From Chara braunii (Eukaryota; Streptophyta; Charophyceae; Charales; Characeae), in the NCBI GenBank assembly GCA_003427395.1, contig BFEA01000410.1, positions 425,995-450,256 of the forward strand: 24,262 bases of DNA. Direction: 5' to 3'. How positions within the stretch are numbered: position 1 is the stretch's first letter; each line of letters opens with the position of its first letter. Under the pieces are notes generated by a model. That model did no database searches. It saw nothing but the letters and a program-made list of their open reading frames with translations, and was not told the origin of the DNA. The translations under genes were made by a program, and so were the position numbers. Shown one piece after another: positions 8,464-18,144 of this stretch.

Positions 8464-9525
8464 TGCCATAGCAGGCCACGATGGGACGTGACCGTTGAGG
8501 GGGAAAACAACCAAAAGAACAGTCTTTGCAGACTGTGTGGAAGCAGAAAGGTTCCCACTTCGTTTTTTTTAATGATTGACTGTGGCCGCGAGATCTTAAA
8601 TCTTACGGCCCATAGCATATGCGCGGGAAACATATGGGGTTGAAGGGAGGAAGGGAGAACGTGGGAGTTGGGAAGAGGAGGTCCTGCTCCTCCCAATCTG
8701 ACAGCTGCCCTCCCCGTTTTTAGGGGAGGGTAGAGTAAGAAGGTGGGAAAGTTGTTGCATGCAACATCATGCACCTGGCTGAGGTAAGGGTCAGATGCAG
8801 TGTAGTTAGATTTGATTCTTCTTTTGTTTGATTTTCTTTATTCTCGTGAGGACACTTGTCCTCACGAGGTGCTACCTCTGGCAGGAGCTGCCAGAGTCAG
8901 GCTCTCGTTTTTAGAGGGAGCCTGAAATCTGAGTGGAGAGAAAGGAACAGTCACGGTCGCGAACGTGGTCACGGCCGTGCACCAAGTTCAAGCAGTATTG
9001 GCCTGAATGCAGTCATTAAGGCCAGAGCTGTGAACTGGAGGGTCGGTGAGGGGAACTTGGCTGGAAACAACCGTTTTTCCACTGAACCTGCACTCAGGGT
9101 GGGGTTGAGTGCAGGGAAAAGGGAGAAAAAGAGGGGGGCAGTTGAGTACGACTGCCACCCTAAGTGTTTGGCTTAGGTGAGGCAGCCTCAGTCCGTTGAT
9201 CTGGCTCAGATCAACGAACCCAGACAAGTGACGAATTTTGCCTGGAGGCAGATGAGGCTGCTGCTGCCCTCCTCAGTCACTACAAAGAGGCAGTTGCCCC
9301 GTAGCTGCCTCACACTTGCCTCCAGCTGCCAGTGTGTGATAGCACACTTGCCTTATTGCTGGAGTGCGGGAGAGGAGGAAGGAGCACTGTCGGCGGAGCT
9401 GGAGGACAGCAAAGGAGCGTCAGACAAGGAGGAGGACAACCATAGCCAAGGCAGGGAGCACTTTGTTCCCCTCCCTTTTGGCTGGCGCCGGTCCAACGGG
9501 ACGGAGCCAAGGACACTGCAGGACT
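8464..9525. other. GC-rich, hairpin-dense region with a weak open frame
   Basis: Perfect stem-loops follow one another: 8708-8730 (8 bp, 7-nt loop), 8843-8868 (11 bp, ACTT loop), 8876-8896 (9 bp, GAG loop), 9088-9114 (9 bp, 9-nt loop) and 9194-9216 (10 bp, GCT loop). A + frame stays open from 8856 to 9704 except for one TAG at 9174. It has no recognisable domain and no good start, so I do not call it a gene. The dense pairing points to structured RNA or to a hairpin-generating mutation process. Confidence 0.5.
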
Positions 9526-9687
9526 GCGGCGGCAGCTCTGGTTTTAACGGCGGTCGTGCGGAAGCGCTGCTGAATTTTTGCGGCGGCAGCTCTGGTTTTA
9601 ACGGCGGTGGTGTAGAAGCGCTGCCGAATTTTTGCGGCGGCAGCCCTGGTTTTAACAGCGATGGTGCGAAAGTGCTACCGAATCTAC
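9526..9687. repeat. Three 54-bp tandem repeats, in frame
   Basis: Units start at 9526, 9580 and 9634 with GCGGCGGCAGC and end in GCTGCCGAATTTTT-like sequence; a fourth, broken unit follows. The period is 18 codons, so both strands stay open. + strand units read CGGSSGFNGGGVEALPNF; the - strand gives a Pro-rich frame (LKPELPPQKF). Each unit has CGGCAGC and GCTGCCG as an inverted pair. Which strand, if either, is translated cannot be told. Confidence 0.85.
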
Positions 9688-9689
9688 AG

Positions 9690-10182
9690 CGTGGTGGCAC
9701 TTGATTTTCTTTTGGCGGGGAAGTGCTGCCGGATTGGTGGCGTGACAGCACTTGTTTTTTTTGGAAATGCAGCTGGACTAGTGACACGACAACAGGGATT
9801 TGGGGCACAACAGCAGCGGAGTTTTTTTTTACACCACGGTTTTGTTTGATGAGGTTGTGCTACCAGAGTTGGAGTGTGCGGCGGCGACAACGTGACGTGG
9901 TGGCAGTTGGCACGCGCAACACTATGAAATTTGCGTGAGGGCGAATGTTGGTGGCGTAGGACCATCAGAGACCACTTGGGACCGGTTGGGACAGACGTGG
10001 GACCATTTGGGACTGTCTTGAAACCAACATTTTTTTTTTGGACTCATGCGACTTACCGCCATCGAATCTGGGAGTATCGCGTGTGGGACTTGCGAGTCGG
10101 GAACAGATTGGGACAAGCGGTTGGCTTGAGACTTGTCGTGGAACTGCTATCTTCTTTGACAACAAGGATATTCTTTCTTGGT
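9690..10182. other. Unassigned stretch before LTR-like copy B
   Basis: Contains recurrent GGGAC phrases (ACTTGGGACCGG, CATTTGGGACTG, GATTGGGACAAG) and short T runs. It may include the true start of copy B, but similarity to the sequence left of 1477 is too weak to set a boundary. No gene is visible. Confidence 0.35.
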
Positions 10183-11069
10183 TTTCTTGAGTGAGTCAGG
10201 GCGCGTTCGACACCACTTCACTCAAGGTCAGTCGGTTGATTGACTCAGATTTTCCTGCACACCTGTGTGAACCCACACTTTGCTTGACCCTCTTCATTGA
10301 ATGTTCATTGAAAAGGTACAGGAAAGTCGTGTGTATCGTGCATGTGAATGGAAAGGTCTGACTTGGGCACGGGATTGCACTGGTTTTTTTCTTGAACTTC
10401 TTCTCTTTGAGTGTTGTGTAGGTAGGTAGCAGGATGCTTGCAAGGGAGATTGATTATGTCTATTTCAGAAAATGAAAAAAAAGTGTCTTCTTTTGACTTC
10501 TCGCCTGCCTGCATGCCAATAAGGGTTGTTTGTTTTGAAAAATGTCAATGTTTTTGTATAAGCACCGTAAAACGAATAAAGCAGATAAGGTCAAACGGAC
10601 GTAGCATTTTTCCCAAAGATTGACCATCTCTTTTTTTGAATGACTTTTATCTGTCTAAATGTTTTTTTATTTTCTATCATTCCTAACTATTTTTGTTTGA
10701 GTTACCTTGGGCAAGAGACGAAGGGGACAACTAAAAATCTACTTGTGGTGAACATATTCTCTTTCTTCAGGAAGCATCTGGGGCGGGGGTTCATTGCTTT
10801 AGGAGCCGGCCTTGTTATCGACTCAGAGTGGATTGTTCTACGAGGGGGGTACTTTGCCAATTCGGTGGAAACGGCCCGACTTTTGAGATCCGAGTCTTGT
10901 GCTCGGGCGAGGAGGAGTATCGCAGACCACTTCCAAGAGGGAGAGGCATGCAACACCTCAAGCAACTTGAATGTCCCTGATCAAGAATCATCTGCAAAAC
11001 AACCGTCATCCAATAAGATTGAGGAGCGTATGGAAACGGATGTGTGCGTGTTCAATCTTAGGTCGGTGG

Positions 11070-11455
11070 TAGGATGAAATCTGTGTAGCACACTGAACAT
11101 GTTCGGAGCTTTTTCGAACGTCCGAACATGTTCGGGTGTTCGGCTGAACGCCACCCGAACATGTTCGGCCGAACATATTAAAAATATATATTGACGATAT
11201 ATATATATTTTTTTGGTTTTTTATTTTTAACTCGAGTTTTGTTTCAAATTTGACCAAACCCCTAAGGCAAAAGTTGTTTTTATTATTATTTTACATAACA
11301 TATATTTTGTTCATATTTTTTGGAGAATGTTTTTTGTTTTTGTTTTTTCATATTTTTATGTTCGCGTTCGGAGAGTTTCGGTGCTCGTTCGCGTTCGGTA
11401 CCGAACGTTCGAGTTCGGTCACCGAACCCTAACACGATGCTACATAGGATGAAAT
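11070..11455. mobile_element. Nested insertion with 11-bp direct repeat and GTTCGG-rich ends
   Basis: TAGGATGAAAT occurs at 11070-11080 and 11445-11455. In copy A the matching place (about 2795-2815) is continuous, so copy A acts as an empty site. The inner ends carry TGTAGCA at 11084-11090 and its complement TGCTACA at 11438-11444; the left side has three extra bases between TSD and TIR. Subterminal regions are full of GTTCGG/CCGAAC, including CCGAACATGTTCGG at 11122 and 11155, and the centre is AT-rich. An 11-bp duplication would fit a MULE-type element; GTTCGG-type subterminal repeats are also seen in hAT elements. No coding capacity. Confidence 0.6.
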
Positions 11456-12212
11456 TAATAACTTTGACAGTGCATCTCATCAAGTCAAAACTAAGACAGA
11501 CCGACTATCTTGTCGACCGCATTGAGGTTACTGTCTAAAGTCAACTCCTCGTTGGAGGCTGTATGATTTTTGTGAAATTCGACCCAGGGTGGTCGGATTT
11601 TATTTTGATATTGTGTTATAGGATGTATCTAATGATGATTTATACTTGTTTGGTTATCATTTCAGATTGGATATATGTTTATGTCGATTACGGTCGATTC
11701 TGTTTTATGTAACTATGTGTGGTCGTTATGTCTTTCTTTTTAACTAGTGACCAAAGGGATTAGGATATTGGGGGTTTCACACTTGGTTGAGACTGTCCTA
11801 GTCGACCGGCGTACGCTTCATACTTAGGAGATCAACGACCTAAGAAACGGACGACGTCCGGGTGCAATAGGCGTTTTAATCGCGCATACTTATATTACAG
11901 CGAGCGAGCAAACGCCCTCGACCGACCCACTTCTGCAATTGCATTCAAAAACTTTCGCACGTGGGTCGGTAGCTCGGTAGGGGTACGCCCCTAAGGGTGG
12001 TGACAGCCCCTTAGTGAAGCAAGCTTATGCCCTGAGGGAACCTGTTCTGTCGTAGGGGACCGTGGGATGTACAACTGGCGCACCCGGCTAGAGCGGTGAA
12101 GGGACGATGCGACCGTGACCATCCCGACGGTCCGCTTGATTAATTATGTGTCGTCCCCAAGTTGCCTCAGTATTTTGCATTTTGTTTAAACTCCTGCGTG
12201 ACATGGTCGGGA

Positions 12213-12236
12213 AGGCCCTCGCCCGCGCGAGGGCCT
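12213..12236. other. Perfect 10-bp hairpin near the end of LTR-like copy B
   Basis: AGGCCCTCGC, loop CCGC, GCGAGGGCCT. Absent from copies A and C at the aligned position. Confidence 0.85.
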
Positions 12237-12328
12237 ATGCGCTCGACAGCGTGACCAGTCCTTCCCTATGTTTGGTAAATTTGCACGGATGCACGATCGT
12301 GAGATATATGTATATATATCATTTTATA

Positions 12329-13122
12329 CCTATTTTACCTAAAATAAGGGTGCGAGGCTGCTAAGCCACGCGATTAAAAGCTTAAGAGATCTACCAGGAC
12401 CACTTCGTGAGGGTGCCCGAGTACTGTAAGGGCTAAGCCGTGCAAGGCGAGGTCCAGCAAAGGCCTAAGTAGGCTAAAAAGAGGGATGCACCGGGTATGG
12501 GGCCTCAACGTGGAAGGAATAGTAATTTTTTTTAATTTCCTAGGTCCAAGGGGGTTTACATTGAGCCGGCGGGTCAGCAGGCCGATGCCGAGGCCTACCC
12601 GGTTAGGTGACCAGTTAAGCCATGGTCACATGGCCAACCGACAGGGCAGGGCCAGCAAGTGAGGTCTGTTAAGCCTCAAGCAGGCGAGACTTGCAAAGCC
12701 TCTGGCAGGCAGGGCCTGCAAGGCCCCAACAGAGGGGGATAGTGACTGGGCAAGCTCTTCTTATAGAAGAGTTGCTCCTATCATTGTTGTGATAGGAGCT
12801 AGCCTTGTAGGTTATCGTGCTAGACTTTCACCCAACAGGTACCGGGATCGAACCCGACATGGTGCTAGTGGGCTGGCTCCTTTTGGAGCAGCCCATCGTG
12901 AGGTCATCAGGCGTGGTCGATTTCGGCCGCACGATCATCAAGATCATGTGGCGGAAATCCGCCGCACGCAGATTTGTATGGCCCTCCACAAGAATGACAC
13001 GCTTAAATCATAGATCCTCGACGGGGGTCTAACTGAGGTCTGTGTTTCAGCAGTTCATGGGTGTACAAAGATTTCGAAGTGACCATTGGCTTATGTCAAT
13101 AGAAAAAAAAAAAAAAAAAAAA
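12329..13122 (+). mobile_element. Composite structured retroposon, copy 2
   Basis: Aligns with copy 1 (7121-7850) from CCTATTTTACC at 12329 to an A20 tail at 13103-13122. Shared parts include GGCTGCTAAGCCACGCGATT, the T run (12526-12533), GATGCCGAGGCCTACC, the hairpin at 12750-12775, a perfect 10-bp hairpin at 12774-12799 (loop TTGTTG), the tRNA-derived head, a TTTT-loop hairpin near 12870-12890, and ATTGGC/GTCAAT just before the tail. Several stems differ from copy 1 by paired changes that keep pairing. It starts 80 bp right of LTR-like copy B. A second A18 tract follows 52 bp after the tail (13175-13192). Confidence 0.65.
12800..12854 (+). ncRNA. tRNA-derived SINE head (tRNA-Glu-like), copy 2
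   Basis: A-box-like TAGCCTTGTAGG starts at 12800 and the B box GATCGAACC (a full match to GWTCRANNC) at 12846. CTTTCACCCA at 12825-12834 is identical to copy 1. The preceding hairpin (12774-12799) ends directly at the A box. Confidence 0.65.
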
Positions 13123-13790
13123 CAATAAAGCATTCTTTTTGTGATTTGCCCTTCCTCGTTGGCAAGGCACCTGGAAAAAAAAAAAAAAAAAAGAGGGAGA
13201 GAAACGGGGTTCAAAGCTTTGAGGGGGGAGGAATTATTATTTGTTTTTTCTTTTCGCGCCAATATTTTTTTAATGGCCGAAATGTTTTTTTCTGACTTTG
13301 AAATGTTTTCTGTGGATGCGTGGTTACCTAATACACGCGGTTTATTTTTTTCAGATATTTTTTTTTATATAGCGAGTTTTTAATTAAAAATCGTTAAAAT
13401 GAGGGTACTTTTTTGTACCCCCACTTGGTTGTCATGGGGTTTGACTTGCCATGAATGGTAAAAGGTTGACGTTTGTAGTGCATTTTGTGTCTGCATTTGT
13501 ATGCGTGTATCTGACTTCCTTGCATTGACACAGGTGTTTGGGTCGTGATTGTCTTCTGAACTTGAGTAGTCATCTGGGGTACTCGGACAGGGTGCGCCGC
13601 AATTGTGAAAGTGAGGTCTGCCACTCATTCGCTTCCCCTTAATATACACATATATTTATACATCTATGAACAAGGTTATGTTCTGGTCAAACTTAGGCAG
13701 GTTATTGTCTAAGATTCTGTTGAGATCTTGAGAAAGCGGGAGGATTGCAAAAGGGGGTTAGACATTGGCATTGTCTCATATTGGTCAACT
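13123..13790. other. Unassigned stretch
   Basis: AT-rich with A and T tracts. A small hairpin GGGTAC-T6-GTACCC lies at 13403-13420. I see no gene, no repeat shared with other parts of the window, and no convincing RNA signal. Confidence 0.4.
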
Positions 13791-14203
13791 AGGAACGTAG
13801 ACTCACTATCATGAACAGCTAAGCATGGAAGATGGTCCAAAAAGGGTCGACCTGCTTAGGTAGTCAGTCCGAGGAAGTTAGCTCCTCGATGCACGCAATA
13901 CGGGTCTGTCCCAAGGCGTTCTACCACGCATATCCCTATTCTACGGCGATCGAGAAAAACGCCCTCGGCTGGCCTACCTCTGCGATTGCATATAAAAACC
14001 TTCGCACGTGAGTCAGTAGCTCAACAGGGATACGCCCACCTGAAGCATGGTGACAGCTCCTGCAGGTGAAGGTAAGTTGTACCTCGCAGGATCCCTAACC
14101 TGTCGTAGGGATTCGCGAGAGGTATAGCACTCGTCCACGGTTGGAGTGGTATTTCGCTAAGGTGACTCAAAACTCCTGCGTGATGCGACCGTGAGGTCCG
14201 ACA
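13791..14203 (+). mobile_element. LTR-like repeat, copy C (diverged, 5' truncated)
   Basis: Shares the order of blocks with copies A and B: CCTAC/CCC-x-CTGCGATTGCA, TTCGCACGTGAGTCAGTAGC, GGGATACGCCC, CCTGTCGTAGGG and AACTCCTGCGTGA, ending TCCGACA at 14203. No primer-binding site follows. It is more diverged than A and B are from each other, so the window holds at least two ages of the same family. Confidence 0.5.
13991..13997 (+). promoter_or_regulatory. Candidate TATA box of the LTR-like family
   Basis: Copy C reads ATTGCATATAAAAACC. The same place in copy A is ATTGCATGTAAAAATT (3101) and in copy B ATTGCATTCAAAAACT (11939), both with one or two changes. The block just downstream is the best conserved part of the family, as expected around a transcription start. 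Confidence 0.4.
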
Positions 14204-14731
14204 CTAAAATACTTTGTGTATGGGTGTGGGACCGCCACGAGAGACAGCGTAACCTGAACATCGGGCCTACGTTTTGCCAAGGGAGTAAAAACTTAAAGGG
14301 GTGTGGTCACCGAGGAGGGTTTTACTCCTGCGGGACGGCGTGGGATAAGAGTCTAGTCTTTTTGGAGTCCTGATTGAATGTTTATCAGGAGAAAGTCTAT
14401 CGTGGCGCAACCTACGAGGGCACTACCGCTAAAATAACAACGAGGTGGGCTGTAGATCTGGCATGATCACCCAGACCATGGTGGGCCAAAATGGAAACCG
14501 GACCTTTCTGTACTAGACTGCAGGGAGGGTCTAAGATCAAATTTATGTATATGTATATGTTTGATTGTGAGAATTGTTGGGAGGGAGGTGATAATGCCTT
14601 CAAAGGTCTCGGTTAGGCTCGCGTCCCTAATTATGGCCCTATTTATAGGGTAGAGACTAGGGACACCTAACGAGAAGTCGGCGTTTGTTTAGGACAAATG
14701 AGAGAGGACAGTTGAGAAGGTCATTGAAACT
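14204..14731. other. Unassigned stretch
   Basis: TTTTACTCCTGCGGGACGGC near 14320 weakly recalls the end of the LTR-like family, so a degenerate partial copy is possible. No gene visible. Confidence 0.3.
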
Positions 14732-14810
14732 TATGATGTAGTATAGTGCTAGTATCTCGGCATCCTTATATCAGGACAATGGAGATCCAGGTTAGAATCC
14801 TGACAGCATA
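14732..14810 (+). pseudogene. tRNA-Asp-like relic with enlarged anticodon arm
   Basis: TGTAGTATAGTG and AGTAT (14738-14755) match the D arm of tRNA-Asp (GTAGTATAGTGG). The acceptor arms (14732-14738 with 14804-14810) pair at 6 of 7 positions. The D arm is GTAT-AGTGCTA-GTAT. The T arm CCAGG-TTAGAAT-CCTGA (14787-14803) pairs at 4 of 5 positions with a 7-nt loop, but the universal TTC is TTA. Between D and T arms there are 31 nt where a standard tRNA has about 23, and a long arm can form (ATCTC 14754-14758 with GAGAT 14782-14786). No T4 terminator follows. Most likely a tRNA pseudogene or a SINE head, not a working tRNA. Confidence 0.5.
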
Positions 14811-14932
14811 CAGTTGTGTTGGCATGGATTGTTGAAGGCCTTAAACCTGAGTCTGTCGGTTGATCGGATTGGTTCCTTTCTCGTCAGCATTTGGAGTTTG
14901 GATGGACTTATAACTTTTTGGTTTTGCGAAGT

Positions 14933-15060
14933 GACGGGGACGTCGCTTAATATGGTCCGGTAAGTTGTCGGTGTGAATACCCTTACAAGGGTATCTGCCC
15001 TGTTTTTTGCAAGCGACAGGAACTAAGTTTGGTTTAAAGTTTAAATATACCGCGCGAGGC
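14933..15060 (+). repeat. Paralogue of the 6.2-6.75 kb flanks (empty site)
   Basis: GACGGGG...GTC...TGG...TGTCGG...CAAGGGTATCTGCCC runs here without interruption. The same order at 6149-6722 is split by the 497-bp TIR element. It also gives a third copy of the 172-bp unit start. Confidence 0.6.
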
Positions 15061-15383
15061 GCGACCGTGTCTGTGATTTACATTGACGAGATGGTTAACT
15101 AGAGTAGAGAGTATGATGGCGCACAGACTTAAGGCGCGCATGATCTGTTTTCCCTTTTGATGGTTATGAAAATCGGCGTTGGTCGCCGGCCAGATTTTTA
15201 TACTTCTTATTGAATTAGATTTAAAAAGATTTTATCCCGTGCTTGGGGTGTCTACCTGTGACCAGTGCGTACGAAGAGGGCGGCATTAACAACCGTGTAA
15301 TTTTGGAGACGTTCAGTGGATCGGTGTGTCACTCAACAATTGTTTATCTAGGTGTTAGTCAAAACTAGACCCAACCTTGGGCC

Positions 15384-15438
15384 TAGCACTAGCGGTTATA
15401 GTATCGGACTTTTACTCGGGAGATTCAGGGATCGAGAT
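15384..15438 (+). ncRNA. tRNA-derived head, copy 3 (diverged)
   Basis: A-box-like TAGCACTAGCGG starts at 15384, and GATCGAGAT (one mismatch to the B box) at 15430, with the same 46-nt offset as copy 2. CTTTTAC in the middle matches the anticodon-loop area of the other two heads. An upstream CCCAA/TTGGG hairpin resembles their layout. No poly(A) tail follows, so it is old or truncated. Confidence 0.45.
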
Positions 15439-15752
15439 TGAGTGGCGACGACGTAGGACTATCACGATAGCGCGGAGGGCCCGATGTCGGGCGACCGAAG
15501 GTCATTCGGCCACCCGAAATCCGACGGATTAACCCTTAGATTAACTGCCTAAAGAGGGATTGACCGGGACTTTCGTCCGAGCCGTCGGGAGAAATTAGGG
15601 GTTGGAGAGAGACCCCTAATATTCTCCATGTCAAGTATTAGCATCGACCTTTGAAATTAACGAAAGGAACGGCCACGCTTGTCGCGCCTAGTACCTAATG
15701 TTTTCGTCCGTTCCGGACCTAATTCTGAAGCGGCGAGCCATGGAGCAGGAAT
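15439..15752. other. Unassigned stretch with short hairpins
   Basis: Holds GCCCG/CGGGC, CCGAA/TTCGG and a 9-bp stem with 9-nt loop (15594-15620, ATTAGGGGT/ACCCCTAAT). It may be the body belonging to the head at 15384. No gene visible. Confidence 0.35.
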
Positions 15753-16200
15753 ATGAAAATAGGCCTTGGCACTACTCTTTTGCATCATGCAATTGGTGTC
15801 GAAATGACCCTTCAAATTTTATTAATTTTAATATCAAATTTAAAATTGGAAAAAATAATTAAAAATAATAAGAGGGACGAGAATAATGGGATAATTGCTA
15901 ATTATTTAAATTCTTATCTAAATTCGTTGTTGAAGGAATTATCCATTATTTTCATTATTTTTAAAAATGGAATTAGAAATGAAAAAAATAATCAAAAATA
16001 ATAAAAGGAAAAAAAAACAAAGGGAATTTATTTGTGATGAAATTGATCTTCATTTTCATGTTTCTCGATGACCGAACTAAAAAAGAACAAATGAGAAAAA
16101 TAATTAAAAATAGTGAAAGAAAAGAAAATCGATGATTATCTATTATTTGCTTAAATTTTATTAAATTTATTCTTGGTGTTTTTTAGTCCGGAATAATTTG
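15753..16200. repeat. AT-rich degenerate repeats
   Basis: GAAAAA-ATAATTAAAAATAATAA-type phrases recur near 15846, 15977 and 16090, about 115-130 bp apart, with TAATTATTTAAATT-like sequence between. The 82-codon open frame here is Lys/Asn/Ile-rich as a result of base composition. Confidence 0.55.
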
Positions 16201-16482
16201 CTTACCCTATGTCCAACGATTTTCTTGAGTCCCCGATAATTGCGAACCCTTACGCGACTTACCTCATTTACCTGATTGCTACCCTTGCTCCAATCCGGGT
16301 GTTATGAGTGAGTGTGGGTTGGATGGTCGTCGTGGTGTTACTACCGGTGCTACTTTGGTTGCGCCGCTCGACTTTACTACTTCGGTGTGGCCGCTGGTTC
16401 AGTTCGGGCACGACACTCTGGTTTGGGACATGTTCGGTACTATCACGACATTGCTGCATTGTACGGTACTCATCATCGGACA

Positions 16483-16700
16483 GGCATCGGTATGAGTTAC
16501 AGCAACTCCAAATGATTACTTCAGGTTCGGCATCGACATCAGTATGAGTTACAGCGACTCTGAGGCATCGGTATGAGTTACAACAACTCCGAATGATTAT
16601 TTCAGGTTCGGCATCGACATCGGTATGAGTTACAGCAACTCCAAATGATTATTTCAAGTGCGGTATTGGTACGACACAAATTGCCACGGCTCCAAATAGG
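16483..16700. repeat. 81-bp tandem repeat with internal sub-repeat
   Basis: GGCATCGGTATGAGTTAC starts at 16483 and 16564. TATGAGTTAC occurs at 16491, 16543, 16572 and 16624, so the spacing alternates 52, 29, 52 bp. The unit (27 codons) also carries ATTTCAGGTTCGGCATCGAC. The last unit decays after 16655. Confidence 0.8.
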
Positions 16701-17160
16701 TATTTCAGGTTCGCCACAATCACGGCACATTGCGCGATGGTATGGCATTCTTCATTGGGTTGTCATGTTGACGGCGCAGGCGACGGTCGCTCGGATCAGG
16801 TGTATCAGGGTTGGTATCATTGGTTCGGGCAGCGTTCTACAAGCCCGGTATTTGTTACAAGTACTAAAAGACATGCAACTGGACCTTGTTCATTTCCGCT
16901 GTCCTCTGGCTCAACGCTGGTCAGTTTGCTGCTGTCCAACGCCTTTATTCCCGGTACCGGGTCTGTTGTACTTGTGTACATGGTTCGTTTCTAGTGCCTG
17001 GCTGTTTTTTGCCCAATGAAGGCCTCACGGATCTGGTACCTGGCCCACTTTGCAAATGCGGCCTGCCTTGACACTCTCTGGAGGTCACATTCTCTGGTGC
17101 AGGGAGGCTATAGGGAGGTCAGCGGGGGAACTTGGGGATGAAGTCTAGGGGAGTTCATTT
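16701..17160. other. Unassigned stretch
   Basis: Overlapping open frames of 85-124 codons occur in different phases, with no conserved domain. Composition and phrasing recall 890-1130, but I could not make a firm alignment. Confidence 0.35.
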
Positions 17161-17162
17161 AG

Positions 17163-18144
17163 CGTGCCAGGTGTCCGTTGCCTCATCTGCTCAGTTGACT
17201 TCAGAGCTTGCTCGCAGAGCGAGCGGGGAGAGAAGATTCGGACAGAGGAGGAGAGAACCACGTGCCTGGCGTACGTAGCGCACGAGCTCTTTGGATACGG
17301 CTTGGATATCCCTCTTCGTGAGAGGGGGTTATGTACGCTGCAATCGAGCGATCCATGAGGAGGAGAACGATCCGACTGCAGGGGGGAACTTGCGTGCATG
17401 GGGGAGATGGGTCAGCGTGCTTGGTGTACGCCCTGCTCGTGAATGTGAAAAGGGGGGGAGTTCTTCAGCACGTGCATGGCGTACTCGGCTTGGTATTACC
17501 GACTAGGAGGGTGCTTAGTGTGAGCGCTGGTGAGCGTTTGGGAGGTGACACTTGGCGCAAGGAGATTGGAATGGGGCAACACGCGTCCGCAGTTCCCACG
17601 AGCGAGGCCTTACGGACACGAGCCATGGGTTGACCGGGGCAAGGGGCGTGCCTGGTGTACGCCGCATTCAGGTAGACACAGCCCGCATACAGCCCAATTC
17701 ACGGGCTAGACACAGGAAGGGAGAGCATTGTTCCAGGGGACGAGCCTGGCGCACGCAAGGGCTTCTTTCGTCACGATCAGGGTTCGCTAGGTTGTGAATG
17801 TGAGCGTCAGAACACTCGGAATACACGTGCTCAGAGAGGGCAAGGGGAAATTGAGACTGACGTTTGCACGCAAACCCCCTCTCGGACTCTTCCGGCACAC
17901 GGGTGGCGTACTGTTAGCCCGATTGTTTGAATGGTCTGTTTGGCCAGCCAGACCGCTGATTGGGCGATATGCTTGCGCGAGAAAACTTGATTGGGAAATT
18001 AGACTACCTCGAGAAACCCTTGAACGGGGGATCTGCACGCTCGGCGGCTCGAGTGATTTGTTTCCCCTGTTAGCTCGTGAAAGCATTGGCTGGGGGGGCC
18101 GACTCGGCAAGAGGAGGGACACTTGGCAGTGTGCCTGGGGAGCG
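17163..18144. repeat. Dispersed degenerate motif array CGTGCCTGGYGTACG
   Basis: Close matches lie at 17163, 17261, 17416, 17471, 17647, 17742, 17901 and 18131, all in the same orientation, spaced 55-230 bp. The sequence between does not obviously repeat, so this is a conserved motif in a decayed array more than a clean satellite. Confidence 0.5.

Larger units (their letters stand above)
10183..12248 (+). mobile_element. LTR-like repeat, copy B
   Basis: Collinear with copy A (1477-3436) and ending at the same TGCGCTCGACA at 12238-12248. Copy B is followed by GCGTGACC, not by a primer-binding site, so it is a 3' LTR or a solo copy. It lacks about 500 bp present in copy A and contains one nested insertion (11081-11444). 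Near its right end it has a perfect 10-bp hairpin with a CCGC loop (12213-12236) at a place where copy A has unrelated sequence, so the hairpin is a local gain. The divergence from copy A argues against the two being LTRs of one recent insertion. Confidence 0.6.

Noticed and set aside
8233-8774. Open frames crossing 8426-8463 on both strands
   Set aside because: They translate the Nextera adapter (SYTHLDVYKRQ-type peptide) and the A37 tract; they are artefacts.
9483-9490. TGGCGCCG as a third primer-binding site
   Set aside because: Matching to the tRNA-Asp complement stops after eight bases.
1477-12248. Copies A and B as the two LTRs of one 10.8-kb element
   Set aside because: They differ too much (large indels, many substitutions), the span holds unrelated insertions, and the adapter junction at 8426 breaks continuity between them.
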